DNA of 64,000 nucleotides from Polydactylus sextarius (lineage: Eukaryota > Chordata > Actinopteri > Polynemidae): contig CM028906.1 in assembly GCA_016801845.1 (NCBI GenBank), positions 8,604,001 to 8,668,000 on the forward strand, in the 5' to 3' direction. Of this stretch, positions 50,641 through 63,954 are shown piece by piece. Every line of letters begins with the position of its first letter. Positions within the stretch are counted from its first letter, which is position 1. The notes under the pieces are model-generated. The model ran no database searches. It was not told the origin of the DNA and saw nothing but the letters and a program-made list of their open reading frames with translations. A program made the position numbers and the translations under genes.

Positions 50641-52150
50641 AGTATCACTTTACACTACACTCTGCTTCAAAACAAACTCCACCTACAGAGCAGCAGGTCC
50701 CACTGACTGCAGAGACACGAGGCTCGTGTTAACACCAGTGTTGTGTAGTAACGAAGTAACTTCACTGCTGCATTTAAGTAGCCTGCGTTTTAGCATCATC
50801 CGCACTCTACTTGAGCTGTTTTTTAAAATCCCGTCAGCTTTTGCTTTTACTTCACTACATTTCTTAACTTTATTGTGCGATTTTACTCCGTAATGTCGTT
50901 GCAAAAAAAAAAAAAAAAAAGTAATAATAAGCTGATTCTCTAAGTCTACTGTGACTGTTGCACAACCAAAACCATGTTTGGGGGTTGATGTAGACTCCAC
51001 CTTACAGGGTGGATGGATGAAGAAACTTAAATAAATATCAATATTAAGCAAAAACGTTGTATTTTTTGCTCAAGATCAAGACATTGTCGATGAAGATTGT
51101 AGTAGGCTCCATGTTTTAAAGTGCTGGATAAACTTCATAATATCCCAAGTTAAAGTCAATTCACATGTACTTTCATTACTCAAGTACATTTAATTATATA
51201 TTATGTATCTGTACTTCTACTCAAGTGTGACTGTCAGGTACTTTTGTATGGTAAATACAATTCACATGGAACCTGTTCTCATTTTTCTGTCAGACAACAG
51301 GACACTTATGAAACAGTGACTGAAAGGAGACTCAATAAGTTGTCTGTTGCGTTACTTTACAGGAGCTTAATTTCCACATAAACTAACTAAGGATGGATCA
51401 AGAAGTCTGTTGCGGTCCAATCAGAATGGATGAAATGTTCAAACCAATACATAATGTCAATATGTCGTCAAACTAAAACAATGAAATCAGGTTAAGGTTT
51501 GAACTATCTCAGTTTCACTGTATAAGTCAAACCTTTGATCACTAAGTAAATCATGAACTGAATTGAAAAATAAGAGAGCAAAAACGCAGATGACTGATAA
51601 TCTATTTATCAATCAATGGTTCTTCTATACTAGTTTTTCCAGAGCCGATACATCATCTGAAATACCAACCCTGAATTCTGAAACAGTCCAAACCTCAAAA
51701 AATATCCAATACACAATTAAATAAAAGGCAGTAGACTCTCCCTTTTGAGAACGTCACTCAAGGACATGTTTGGTATTTTGGGTGAATAGTAAGTGGCTAA
51801 CTAACAAATTAAATTACAGTTTAAACTCTATTACATTGTGGTAATTTTAATTTTAGGATCTCCTTGTTTTTTCACGTGGACTTTTTATTTTTGACATCTT
51901 TACTCTTATGTCTTTATGAGACACCAGCCTTGTGACACAAGAACACAACCATTTTAATTCCATCACTAAGATCAGACTGTCAGCTGACAACCATGATTGA
52001 GACTTTTCAGGTGTTTTTTTCACCCAGAAACATTTATTTAAATGTACGCTTTAAACATGTAAAGATCACATGCGTCAACCTCCTAGAATCCGTCTATTGA
52101 CTTTCAAGGTGAACATCAATAAAAGAAGGTACATGAGTTGAAATAAAATC
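50641..52150. other. intergenic between tpcn2 5' and nadsyn1 3' ends
   Basis: No gene seen. Contains an A-tract at 50904-50921 and otherwise unremarkable AT-rich DNA. Both neighbours are on the minus strand, so it holds the distal tpcn2 promoter and the nadsyn1 termination region. Confidence 0.6.
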
Positions 52151-52152
52151 AC

Positions 52153-52158
52153 TTTATT
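52153..52158 (-). terminator. nadsyn1: nadsyn1 polyadenylation signal
   Basis: TTTATT, i.e. AATAAA on the minus strand, about 800 bp past the nadsyn1 stop codon. An A-tract follows on the plus strand at 52161-52170. Confidence 0.55.
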
Positions 52159-52957
52159 GAAAAAAAAAACTTTTTGAATGTGAATAAGTGTGAATGAACA
52201 ATTTTTTGTGCAACCTTGTTCAATAATAACAGTCATGGACACAGAGAGTGATTATAGCTACCACTTCTGCTTTTAAAGTACCAACGAAAATGTGAAAACG
52301 TTATGAGATGTTTAACCTCAGAATGAATGAGAGAGAAAATGCTCCTTTGCTTTTTATGATCACATTTTTTGTTAATATGACAGGTGCAATTTGATTATGC
52401 AAAATTAATTAATTATCCAGGATTTTTTTTGTTTGTTTGTTTAAAACTATAATCATCTTGATTTCATTTACTGGATTCATCAGCTCAACATTTTAGATTG
52501 TCCTTACATCAAACCATCCTTGATTTATCACAAAATACCTTTGAAGGTGATGACTTCAGTTGGAAGTAAATATTTGCTATCATGCTAAAACAGCAATCAA
52601 TCACAATATATTCATTGTGGTCAAGTTAGCATGTTAGCATTGGCTTAATAGGACCAGTGTACTGAAATACACCATCGGGCAGCTGCTTGTTTGGTTCGCC
52701 ATGAAGAAAACTAAACAAATATACGCTAACGTGTGTGTGCTTTTCAGTTAACACCCATTTTCCATCACATAACAGAGTGGAGCATGAGATAGATAGATTA
52801 GACGAGGGAAGTTAGTACGCCACAGCAGCGTTATACAGACAATGGCAAGAGAAGAAGTTATTTGGTTTTACTCAGAGCTGTATAAAATCACCATATAATA
52901 AATGGTTTTTCTCATCTGTCTCAGTTCTGATGGATTGTCTTTGGACACTGCAGGTTG

Positions 52958-55900
52958 TTATTGCTTTAGAGTGTTCGCTTCCATCTGGGACACCTGAGGG
53001 AAAGACAATTAAAATATGTTAAAAGCTTCAGAAGGTTGTTTATTAACCAACATCATGTAATTTCGCCGTCCTCATTCAGTTTATTCCTTTATGTTCACAC
53101 ATTGTTCATGTCCACTATTTACATGTTTCTTCACTGGTGTCTACCTGGTTGTCGATGCATTTGAACTGCCAGGTCCACCGAGTGTTATAGAGGAAAGGTC
53201 GGAGGTCAAAGCGGTTGTCGTCTGGACCGTAGCTCTCAGCGTGGTAAGATGGCGTCACTGTGGTCATCTTGTGGCGGTTCATTGAGTACATCCGGAAGAA
53301 GTGCTGCACTTTTTGGGCTACCTGAAGAAAGACGATGATTATTATAAAAAAAAAAAATCTTGTTGGTTACTGCAAGAAGACATAATATTGAGTATGACCA
53401 GACAATTTAGGAATGCATATTGAAAAAATCAACACCTGGTTACTGACAAATTGGAAAAGGTTTCATATTGTGATGGATCTGACAGACCTCCATAGGTGAG
53501 AGTGCGTCCTTCCACATATGAATGAGCTTGCAGAACATACTGAACGGGCCACACTTGGAGATCTTCCTTAGCCGTCCAATCACAGATAACTCTGAGTAGG
53601 TCATCCCCATGTCTGCCTGAGGAGACAGGGGTGGTTGGTGGTGTTTAGGAAAAAATGGGAGAAACCATGAAAAGGAGAATGGGATATTAAGAAAAATGCT
53701 GTGCAGTTATTCAATTGCACAGCATTTTTGCTAGCAATAGACCAGTTATGTCTTTTGGATAAAGAAAAAAATCTTACTGCTACAATTTACTCCAGGTTGT
53801 GTTACACACTACCCCAGTAGTGGGGTAGGTTGTAACAATGGCAGTCTTTGCCTTCGACATCAAATAATAAATTCTGTGATATAGTTGGGGAAGATGGAGA
53901 TGTTGAAATTTGTAGTAGATAAAGAATTACAATCATTGCTGGTCTCCCCTGACTGGCTAATCCATGTAGGTGCCTTGACATTGTTGGAAAATGTGGAACA
54001 CACATTATAACATGAAACTTATGATGGGAAAAATAGGAAGTGAATCCACATGTGAAGGAAAAAGGACAACATTGTAGTTGACATTGAAATAAAGGAGCAG
54101 TACTGGTAGCTGATTGGCTCCTGTACTGTGCTACAGAATTATATTGAAAATGTCAGAATGCTTATTACAATAACAATATGTGAGATAGCAGATACCAGAA
54201 ATCTCTTTATCTTCACTAAGTATTGCCCCCATTCAGTTACAAAAATACTCATAAGTGAATTATCATAAAGTAAAATGTGTCTTCTTCCAACCTTACCTTA
54301 ATGTTATGTTAAAAACAAACTTAATAATCATATGAACAGCCGTCACTCACCAGGCCAAACTGTAAATTGTGTCTCACCTCATCTGTCTGCGTCACCTGTC
54401 CGTCTGTGAGTGGCTCCAGTTCAGCTGTGGGTGGAGCAGCCAGGATCCTACAGAGAAAACAGTGGTTCAGTTTGTGGTTACAAATATATAAAACCTGCAT
54501 AAACCTCATAGTGTTAGTGATACTGTTGCAACTTTCACATCCCCTTCTGAATATTCACTTACTTCATGTGTTTCCAGATGTGTGTTTAAATACTGAGCTT
54601 GTTTCCTTTAGCCATTTAATCCTTTCACATATCTGCTATATGACTTCTCAGTACTAACAGGAATCTTACCCTGTCAGAGCAGTGAGCTGGAACTGCTCTA
54701 CACAATAATGCAGAAAGCTCTTCAGGTCCGTCTTGCTGATGCCACCAATTGGGTTGATGTCGGCACTGGAGCAGTCATACTTGGTGAAATACCCTGTCAG
54801 ACTGAGCAATGAAAGTGGTTTTGAGAAAAGTTAGTTAACTATTCACATAAAAATGAAGTCTGTCTGAAGCAACAGTACATTAGTTTTTTCCACAGCAGAG
54901 GTCATCAAAGTTCCTAATCAATCTGTGGTCAATTACATATCAGTAATACCTCTCATCTACATTGGATGAGCCCAGAACTAGAAGTCCACCTGGTCTGCCC
55001 CGGGCCCACAGACTCAGCTGGGCAAACAGGTAGGCAAGGACCATCCTGATACGAGCCTGAGAACAGACACACACACACAAACACACAGACTCAGAGCAGA
55101 AGTTGGTACAAAACTGTCAGTTGCGCTAATAAAATTGACAGATTGGTCACAGTCGTGTTACTAGAGCATTAGCGTGAAGTCTGCGGTCAAACCGACGATG
55201 ACAGACAGTGTGAATGACCTGTACATTCTGCAGTGCCAAGTTTTCTCTGTGGCTTCCTCCACTGCTGCGAAACTGTGGCAACATCCCAGTAACCGCTGAG
55301 AAGATACCCAGAATCCCTTTCAGTGCCATGTCTATGTTAATATTCATGTGTGTGCTGCAAAGAATAAAGAAAAAGGATGGAAACATTTGTGAACAAATGT
55401 GAACAGATAAAAGGAGATTATGTAGGCAAAAAGACGTATCTGTCATGTCATGTCTCCTTTCAACCCCCCTTCCTTGTTTTTAAAGAGTGTCCTTCATGTT
55501 GGGTCCTGCCTACCTGCCGATCTGACTGGCCAGGTGTTTGGCTCTGTTGCGTGTGTCCTGTGAGGAGTTGTTGCTGGCCATGTAACAGGTGGTGAAGATG
55601 CGACCACAGAGTTCTTTTGCTTCTTGGGGACAGTAGGAGTCATCACCAACCACTCGGCATATGTCTTTCAGTACCTGGCTGTCTGACGAATAGAGAGAGA
55701 CAGAAACACAAAGAAGTAAACCTGGAGCTGTTTGTTATGTGAAATGACAAGAGTGAGACAGTTTGCATTAAACCAAGAACCAAAGCTACGATCTCTATGT
55801 TCACCCTGCTATTTTACTATGGTAAAAACTTCAGATGTGTTTTTTAAACTTTATCATTACATTTATCAAGTTTTATCTCATAAAAATCTCATGAAATGAC

Positions 55901-58900
55901 CAAAACCAATAATGTTGCTCTAGGGAGTTTCTGGGGTAGAATGGAGGTTTGTGCGCTGACTAAGACAAAATTAAGTACAGTATGTGTGTTGTGGTGTATA
56001 ACAGGCTTTGACACAAACATAGTATCTGTTAGTTGGAGATAGTCATCGCTGGTTTGGGTTTGCACAAAGAATTTGTTAAAAATATGTGGGAAAACCTCAC
56101 ATTACCATCTTTCTGTTTGACAAAAACATTTGTGAAGAAGAAAAACTGAATCATACTCACTACCGTCCTCTACAGCCTGGCAGAGCAGCGCACACATGGA
56201 ATGGACAATACAAGCAGTGGAGGCACTGTCAACACCTCCACTCAGAGGCAACAGGTAACCAGCCTAGAACACAAATGGGAATCAACACAAACAACAGGAG
56301 ATGTAATCAAATGGACATATAATCAAATCCAGACATGATTTCCTCCATTTCCACACCTAATATACCAAAAGAGACTTGAACACTTCCATACAGTACAGAC
56401 ACACTGTTCATCCTCACCTGCCCACTTCTCCTGAGGTAGTCCCACAGCCAGCAGGCTGGACCTAGACTGGACAACAAAGATGTCAACTGTTTTACAGTGG
56501 GGTTCTACTTGGATGTTTTCTTTTATTCTAAAAGCTTAACAAATAATACTGGTTTTCTGTTCAAGAAAAAAAACAAACACTGTTTACCAAATGAAATGTG
56601 TTTTGTACCTGATTTCTTCCTCTGGTGTATGAAAGTGCCATGTTATTGGTTGGTGTGTAGGGAGGTAGAAGTCATCACCAGAAGATAAAGAGAAGTCAAC
56701 TTTGACCCTGTGGAAAGATTTTAACTCACTTCCCTTCAGCAGAGAAGTACGACAGAAAGATGAAACAAACAATGGATAACAAACAGACATAACTATCGAT
56801 CAGTGACTAGAAAATGGAGTTTGGTGTTTTCTGCTGCAGATTTTATTTGAAAACAGCAGCATAACTAGTTTGTAACTGAGTGTTATGTGAGTTTACATTT
56901 GTGTTCAAAATGTAAAGACATTTACTTTGGCAACTCCTGAAAAAAACAACTTGAGTTAATGTTTGGTTTTTATGACTTACAGCATGGAGGCATAAAAAGA
57001 TCAACAAAAGAAATTGACTTCTTTCAAAAACAATTGTTCAAAGCTTCACTGGTGACATGATACAACATGTTAATTAATCAACTTTAGATATAGAACAAAG
57101 TAATAATAAACAACAGCAAAAGCAAAATCAGTGATTTTGGAAACTTCATGCATTAAACATCACTATCTCACCATGTGTGGCTGACAGATTTCACCTCTGT
57201 AGCTACGAACATCTTCAAGGTCAACCGTGGCTGTAATCACCTCCTACAACATAACACACGTCACATGACATCATCTCCACATGACATCTGCCTGTTTGCT
57301 AGGTGTCATACTGTATGACCTGCCACATTATGAGGTTAGTCTGTCTATTTTCATGTCCATACATACCACATCATCTAGGGAGAACTGTGCTCCACGTGCC
57401 ACAATGTCTCCGTTGATCGCCACCATGGCACAACCATCGTAGTAGACACGGTCTCCGTCACAGCCCCTCTGGTTGGCGTACAGGTAGATACCTCCGCTCT
57501 GGAGCAACACAAACTATACTGAGAATGCAGCACTGACTAAAGTTAAACTTCAGGATGATGTTGAGACATTATCCCACATTTGTGCTACAACACTGCCCTC
57601 TTCTGACCACTACTTTACACTGTAGGTGTTCAGATGAGTGACAACTGGTGACAAAACCTGAGTGTAAATATTCAGATTAATATTGCAATTATGTGTTTTT
57701 CCACATCCTGAAGTATCTCTGATCTTAAAGAGCACATGTCTGAGATGAGCAAATGTTTAGGTATACCTTGGTGGTGGCTGACTTGACCAGGTTGACTCTT
57801 TGGTCAGCTTTACGCAGCTCATGGTGGCTCGCGGATGAATTTGTGAAGATTTCAACCCCGTCCAGACCCATCTCAATATGGGGGCTAAGGAAAAGAGACG
57901 GCATTCAGTCATCAATTGTTAGAACCACTTTTGAGACTCATACAATCAGTCGTCTGTTTCTCTACCTTCTGGGGTTCCAGAGCTCTGCGCATATTTCTGT
58001 GCCAATACAGGTGTCCTTTGTGGACAGCACACAGTCACCAAATGGGACTGTATCCTGATGAACACAAAAGACACAACAACACAAAACAATGACTCTCCCT
58101 CAGAATGTAAGACAATGAGTGTCTAAGGTTTTAGCTGCTATAATTAGACGAGTGAAAGGGGAGTTTACCTGCCCTGTTACCTCCTGGATCATTCTAGGGA
58201 GGAAATATTCCTCTATTTTCCTTTAGTAAGCAAAAGAAACACGGTAATTACTTTACTACCATCCATAATGCTTTCAAAAGTGAAATAATATCACCAACAT
58301 AATTGCTTTACAGCTTTGTTGATTTTTTCTTATAGGAAAGACACTATGACACTGTTACCCCTTTGGGACAAACAGGTAAGAAGAAAACATAAATGTGTAA
58401 TAAAACTGACAGTCATATGTGAAATATATTGTTATATCCAGCTGTTTATACCCATGAAATATATATAAATAATATGATTGATAATGTAGTTAATATATCA
58501 GTCAGTGTCCTTCTAAGAGACGACCGACCCTGGCTGATTCCAAGGTGAGAACCAACGCAGTTCTCTGTAGTTCCCGTAGTTGGCCATTAGCATTTTAGGT
58601 CTGATCAGCAGGATCTTTCTACAAGACAAAAAAAAAAAAAAAAAACTGCAAATTAGAACCAGTCCAGTCAAGTTATAGAAATAAAACTACAGTATGTCCT
58701 TTGTGAGACGGTGGTGACTGGTGTGTTGACATACCTGTTGAGGAACAGGACTCTGCAGTTGTAGCGTACGTTATGATGCATGATGGGCCTGAGGGGAAAA
58801 AGATTCTCTTTTGTTAAACCCTTTTTTAAAACTCTTTGGTTAAATGTGAGATGTGACGTAAACACACAGTTGACCTGTCAGTTTAAATTCAGAAGACGTT

Positions 58901-61025
58901 TCATATGTTCTCTAAAGCTGACAGCCAGTCTCTGCTGTCTCTCATCTGATAAGCAGTCCCCTCTCTCTCACCACAAATAGCAACTGATTTACATTTTTAA
59001 CTTTATTGTAATTCAAACTGAATATATTTAGTGTCACAACAATTTTCTGACCTGTCACATCATATCACTCATGGTACATTTAAGCTCTTTGAAATTAAAT
59101 AAGCAACTAATCAATTATCTCCTGCGCGTTATGTGTCATCTTTAAAAACATGTTTGCCAGACTCATCAACACTTTGGGACTGAACTGTTTGAAGGTGGTA
59201 CTCACATTCCCACATCACAGATGATGTTCTGGGTGACGGGTGATTCCAGAAGCATCTTCAGGACCTGAAAGCTGTGCAGCAACGTGTCTGACTCATAAAA
59301 GTGGTCTGCGCAGCCATAACCGCTGGAAGAGAAATAGAAAAAGATGCTCAGGTGAAGGAAAGTAAAACTGAGCCACTGAACCTCTGACAGTGTTAGAGAT
59401 GTATAAAACCTATGAGCTACAAGGCACTTAAAGTGTTTTAATGCTCGTAATCCAATATGTGGTATTTTGGAACAGATAATTTTGGCCACACAATTACATT
59501 TTATAGAGGTGTACTTATATTGGAAAATAGTGAATGCTTTTCTCATCGTACCATATCTCCAGCTCTGGGCCAAGTCTGTATTTGGCTCCTTGAGTTTTAG
59601 CAATTTCAATACCTGCAGAGAAGCACACAGAGAAGATTATTGTTTTCAGGCATACTTATTGTTGGTTGTGCATGTTCACTGTTCGGTGCTAGCAGCAGAA
59701 ATCAATGAATATTTACTTGAAAGGGTTTCTACAGTGGTTGAGTACAAAGAGACAGATTAAATAAAGGTAAAAAAAAAAAAAAAAAAAAACAGAACAGTTA
59801 TCTTATCTTGACCTATAATCCCTTAAGAGACACTTATACAGAAGGAGAAGAACATCGACCAGAATGAAAAAGCTGAAATCTTATGGGTGAATCAACACAA
59901 AAAGCTATGAGCAGAAATGTCCATTAGCTCAAGAGGGAAGCTTCTTGGTTAGTTCAGAAGGCTGAACTGAACATCATCTATAGCGGTACTTGGTCTCAAT
60001 TGCTAGTTTCGCATGTCTTTCAATAGAACATGATCTTCATTTAGTAAATCATGGTCTTTTCATGTTGTCAATTATAGGATAAAGAAATGTATGATCTGGG
60101 GCATCGCTACAGCTGACTGACAGAGGCAAGATGTCATTTACTGATCTCTCCACAGCAGTTTGTTTCTGCTGAAATATGATCATGTTAAACGACAGGAGCT
60201 CGTTTTTAGATATAAATCACGTCAGTCATCAGCTGTCTTACAGTTTATACTTCCAACTGAGAGACTTCTAGACGCATTAATGATACTTGTGAATCAGGTT
60301 AGGTTTATTTCACTGTGTGATTCAGTGATGCATTACATCTTAATTAACAGGCTTTCTCTGTGAAGTCACTCCTCATTTAAATAATATTTTCCAAATGTGG
60401 AAATGTATTCAGTTAGTTGCTAAGAGTTACCTCAATACTTAGATATGAAGTTCAGTGAAGATTAACTCTGTTAGATAATTGCTACATTGAAAACCTTCAG
60501 TTCTCAAGGTGCTTTTAGTGCCATGCAGCAACATTTCCTGCGATAACATTAAAAGTTAACCTTACACAGAGGAGGACTCTCAATTAATTCAATTCAACTC
60601 GCTTAGAACAGCTGAAGGTCACTGAAAACTGAAAACTGTAAAAGGAGCAGGAAAGGACATCTACTACATTTAAGTCTTCCTAATGAGGGACCTCTGACCA
60701 CTCACCACATTCTCATTGTCTCTGACACATGTTTCTTGTTTCATGTGAAATGTGAAGAACATTTAATAGTTGTACTTCATGTTCTCCATTTCTGTCAGTT
60801 TAGCCGCAGGCATGTTACATTATGTAACCCTGACACAAACCAAATCATAGCATCCATATTATTACACGTCTATAGATCAACACTTCAGTTCATTGATGAT
60901 AAGTTACAGTTTTAGTAGTTTCATTTATCGCACCACTTACTCTTCAGTATTCTCTCCAAGTTGCCTTCAAAGTCCAGAGCCCATTGATTCAACGAGCAGG
61001 TTGCAAGAGTCACTTTCCGTCCCAT
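52958..61025 (-). CDS. nadsyn1: glutamine-dependent NAD+ synthetase
   Basis: 21 exons (high to low): 61025-60941, 59612-59552, 59322-59206, 58788-58735, 58618-58529, 58220-58169, 58054-57966, 57884-57767, 57498-57367, 57243-57172, 56733-56609, 56466-56418, 56263-56164, 55682-55514, 55354-55219, 55056-54950, 54801-54670, 54447-54378, 53616-53488, 53321-53145, 52993-52958; 699 residues (human about 706). N-terminal nitrilase-type glutaminase: start [20 protein letters not shown]; triad Glu45 (GPELEIC), Lys114 (IRPKM) and Cys175 (CIGTEIC). C-terminal synthetase: ATP-binding SGGVDSAST (from Ser356), [48 protein letters not shown], and [10 protein letters not shown] near the end. It makes NAD+ from deamido-NAD+, ATP and glutamine in the cytosol. 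All catalytic residues are present. Exon 11 is taken from the upstream acceptor because only that keeps the frame ([14 protein letters not shown]). Confidence 0.97.
53692..53729. repeat. perfect 14-bp hairpin in nadsyn1 intron 18
   Basis: AAAAATGCTGTGCA (53692-53705) pairs exactly with TGCACAGCATTTTT (53716-53729), with a 10-nt loop. Confidence 0.95.
53801..53836. repeat. 16-bp hairpin with two mismatches in nadsyn1 intron 18
   Basis: GTTACACACTACCCCA (53801-53816) and TGGGGTAGGTTGTAAC (53821-53836) pair at 14 of 16 positions around a 4-nt loop, about 70 bp from the previous hairpin. Confidence 0.9.
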
Positions 61026-61750
61026 CGTCTTGACGGTTTGAGGTTAAAACAATGAACAAACCAGGTGGGTGACTGATCTGCAACTCACGTGTGATATAAT
61101 ATCAAGTTTATAGATCAATAGCTACAGAGTGACCAGAGTTACCTAACGACTACTTTAGGTATTTGACAGCATGATTGTCTTGTGAACTGCGGCTTCTTCT
61201 GCTGCTCTCCAAGACTGAAAACATCTCCATCGCCCCTGGTGGCTGCCAGCTCTGCAGGTCATCACCATACAGAAGACACTACCTACCTAATAAAAAGTTC
61301 ACAAAGATGGTTGCTGTCATTTCAAGTTCTTATCGACCCCCCCACCCCACCCCCGGATAAATTTGGTTTATTATTTACTAATTTGACTTTATAAAAACGG
61401 ATGAGACACCATGACTGACAAGTGGCTGATAAGCATTTCTCCTTTAGTTTCAGTTGAAAACCAATTAAATAAGTGATGTAATGAAGAAATGCTGTTTCTT
61501 TTATTTCTTTTAAAAAATGTTATATAAATCATTATCTTTAGATTCAAAGTTAGTGAATGAGTCAATATCTTTCCTTTCAATAGTAATAGTATGCGTCCTT
61601 CAGTCCAACATGGTAAACTATTTGGTACAATAGTGTAACTGTAAAATGGTTTTCAAAAATAAAAAATACAAATAAAAAATAACACCAACTGTGTTTACAA
61701 AATCACATTCAATGGACTGACATCACAATGGAGAGTGACACAAGTTCTGT
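61026..61750. other. nadsyn1: nadsyn1 upstream region
   Basis: Contains the nadsyn1 5' UTR/promoter. An E-box CACGTG lies at 61086-61091, about 60 bp upstream of the start codon, and no TATA box was assigned. A C-rich run occurs at 61337-61352. No other gene seen. Confidence 0.5.
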
Positions 61751-61757
61751 AACAGTC

Positions 61758-63300
61758 TTTATTTTTTTCTCCAAAACATGCACTTGATGTAGACAGTGTA
61801 AAATGGTGAAACAAATTTTGTCATGTCTGTAACAAACCTAATGTGAAGGTCATAGCCATTGGTGAGAGCTGACAGCGTCGTAGTGACACAACAGTGACGG
61901 AAATACACAACAACTGTCTGGTGCTTTCAAACCAAGCTGGAGGAGAAAACATTTCCATCTTGTTTTCGTCAATCACCTTGTCCACTTAGCACTTTGCTTA
62001 ATCACTTGAACAAGTAAAAGGGTGTTTCATAAAGCACCATCAGCAGCTCATCAGAAAATATCATCTAAAGGATGTTTAGTGTCATTCACAACTCTGGTCC
62101 AGATGTTTCAAGAGATGATGGATGCACTGCCAGGAAACAGTCATTATATCCCAGTAGTTTTGGTGATCTTCTCTAGTGCTACCAGGGAGTAAAATTAGTG
62201 GTTCAGAGTGAAATGTCTTTTCAATTATTGAAGGAATTGTATTTAAATTAGGTACATTCATAATTATATTACTATAACTTTGGAAGTCTCTGTCTCCTAG
62301 CAGCATCATTGGATCAAAAGTAGAATTTACCAAATGCATAAAAGCAAATAAAAGAAAATCTCAATGATTTTTCCATCAGCCTCAGCTGTACTTTGTTGAC
62401 AGCCTAACACGGTAAACAGACACAATACAGTTGTCAATCAATAACTGCTAATTATCAGCATGTTGACATTGTTGTGGCTGTTTGCCTTAAACCACCTCTG
62501 TGTTCATTGCTTTAAGCTCTAGTCTCAGGTTTGACCCAGTGCTTTGACCTTAGTGAGATTTTTCCCATTTTCACAATTTTCCTCTACGTGCCGGTGAGGA
62601 CCAGCCACCTCATCGACAGCTTCTTCTCGAGGTTTGTATTAGCTGTTCAGAAGATGAGGGCTGATACATGACAGAGACAGACAATCGTTATCTTGTTGTG
62701 CAATTACACAATGATAATAAAATATAAAAACATAAAACAGACACCCAGAACTACTCGAATTACAAATACAATAGAGACAAGCAATCAGTCTGAAGGTATT
62801 TAATCATTTCCACCATGTGAAAGTTAAGCCACTTGTACAAATCAAGTGAAGTAAATTGAACTGAACCTTAGTTTTTATAAACTGTAAAGTATCTTACTTT
62901 GACCCCATTTTGAACTTTAAATGGTTTGTTACAAATAACATATGATCACAGTATTGTCTTCATTTTTAGTGTGAAGTTATGTGACCTTCATTGTTGAAGT
63001 ATGAGTGTGATTTAAAGTGCACTAGCTGCTCTTAAACCAGGTTAATCGGATTCTGTTAACCCTGTGTTGGCTTAATGAGTCAGCTTAATTCTGGTTGAGC
63101 CTTGTTTTCTGATTATTTCTTTATGAAACACCCTCTGATGAATTCCTCCTGCTACCGTTTCTTTCCACACAAACAATAAGGAAACAAACAACATGACACA
63201 GACGTAAGAAGATGTGACTGTGATTAATCTGGGGCCAAAAAGATTCATTACAAGGTACAAAAACAAGCTGAGTGTCTGCATTTTAAAATAACGTGTTCTA
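61758..63300. other. unassigned; possible 3' UTR of a minus-strand gene beyond the window
   Basis: TTTATT at 61758-61763 would be AATAAA on the minus strand. From there to the window end I see no convincing exon. A short GC-richer stretch at 62580-62640 stands out from the AT-rich background but shows no family resemblance. Confidence 0.3.
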
Positions 63301-63310
63301 ATAACCCATT

Positions 63311-63312
63311 AC

Positions 63313-63395
<83 letters not shown>
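63311..63395 (+). repeat. (CA)n microsatellite
   Basis: About 42 CA units interrupted by CG steps (CACACGCAC near 63314-63320 and GCACGCAC near 63359-63366). Confidence 0.98.
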
Positions 63396-63397
<2 letters not shown>

Positions 63398-63920
63398 AAA
63401 TAGCAATGTGTACAAGATTCTCAAGAGGGCAGCAAACTCAAGTTATACAGTATGTGAGTGTGAATACACAAAACACATCTACATACAATATATAGTTTGC
63501 ATCATCTAAACAACAAACAAAATGCTTAGCCCTATTATTATATTCAATTGGTGTAAAAACAAAACCAGATTCTAGCATTAACCAAGCTACATCAGGCCCA
63601 CACCCACAGCAGATACAAGGCATTTTGTAATGATGTGAAGGTGGTCAGTGCTTTCTCCAAGAACAGATCAATGCCCTTAAACCGTTATGATAGAACCAAA
63701 AGGCAGCAATCAACAGACGATCTCCCATGAGCCCAAAGGGAAAAAAAAGCTGTCTCGTTCTACTAACCTGTACTCATCTCCCTCTACCCTGCCTCTACTT
63801 CCCCCTTAAAAGCTGTTTGTCAAATGAAGCGTAACAGTGGGCAAAGCTAATATGTGGGCATGATAGTAAAATCAAATCTTAATTAAATTTTTTTTTCTCA
63901 TCTTCCCTTGGTGCCATAAG

Positions 63921-63954
63921 ACCATAGTCCTTGGGTGATCCCAAGGACTATGGT
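63921..63954. repeat. perfect 15-bp hairpin
   Basis: ACCATAGTCCTTGGG (63921-63935) pairs exactly with CCCAAGGACTATGGT (63940-63954), with a 4-nt loop TGAT. The rest of 63396-64000 shows no recognisable gene. Confidence 0.97.

Noticed and set aside
56710..56733. A 22-nt mini-intron at the start of nadsyn1 exon 11
   Set aside because: Too short for spliceosomal removal, and removing it would break the conserved frame.
62082..62339. 85-codon minus-strand open frame
   Set aside because: It has no recognisable domain, no splice context and an AT-rich composition like the surrounding non-coding DNA.
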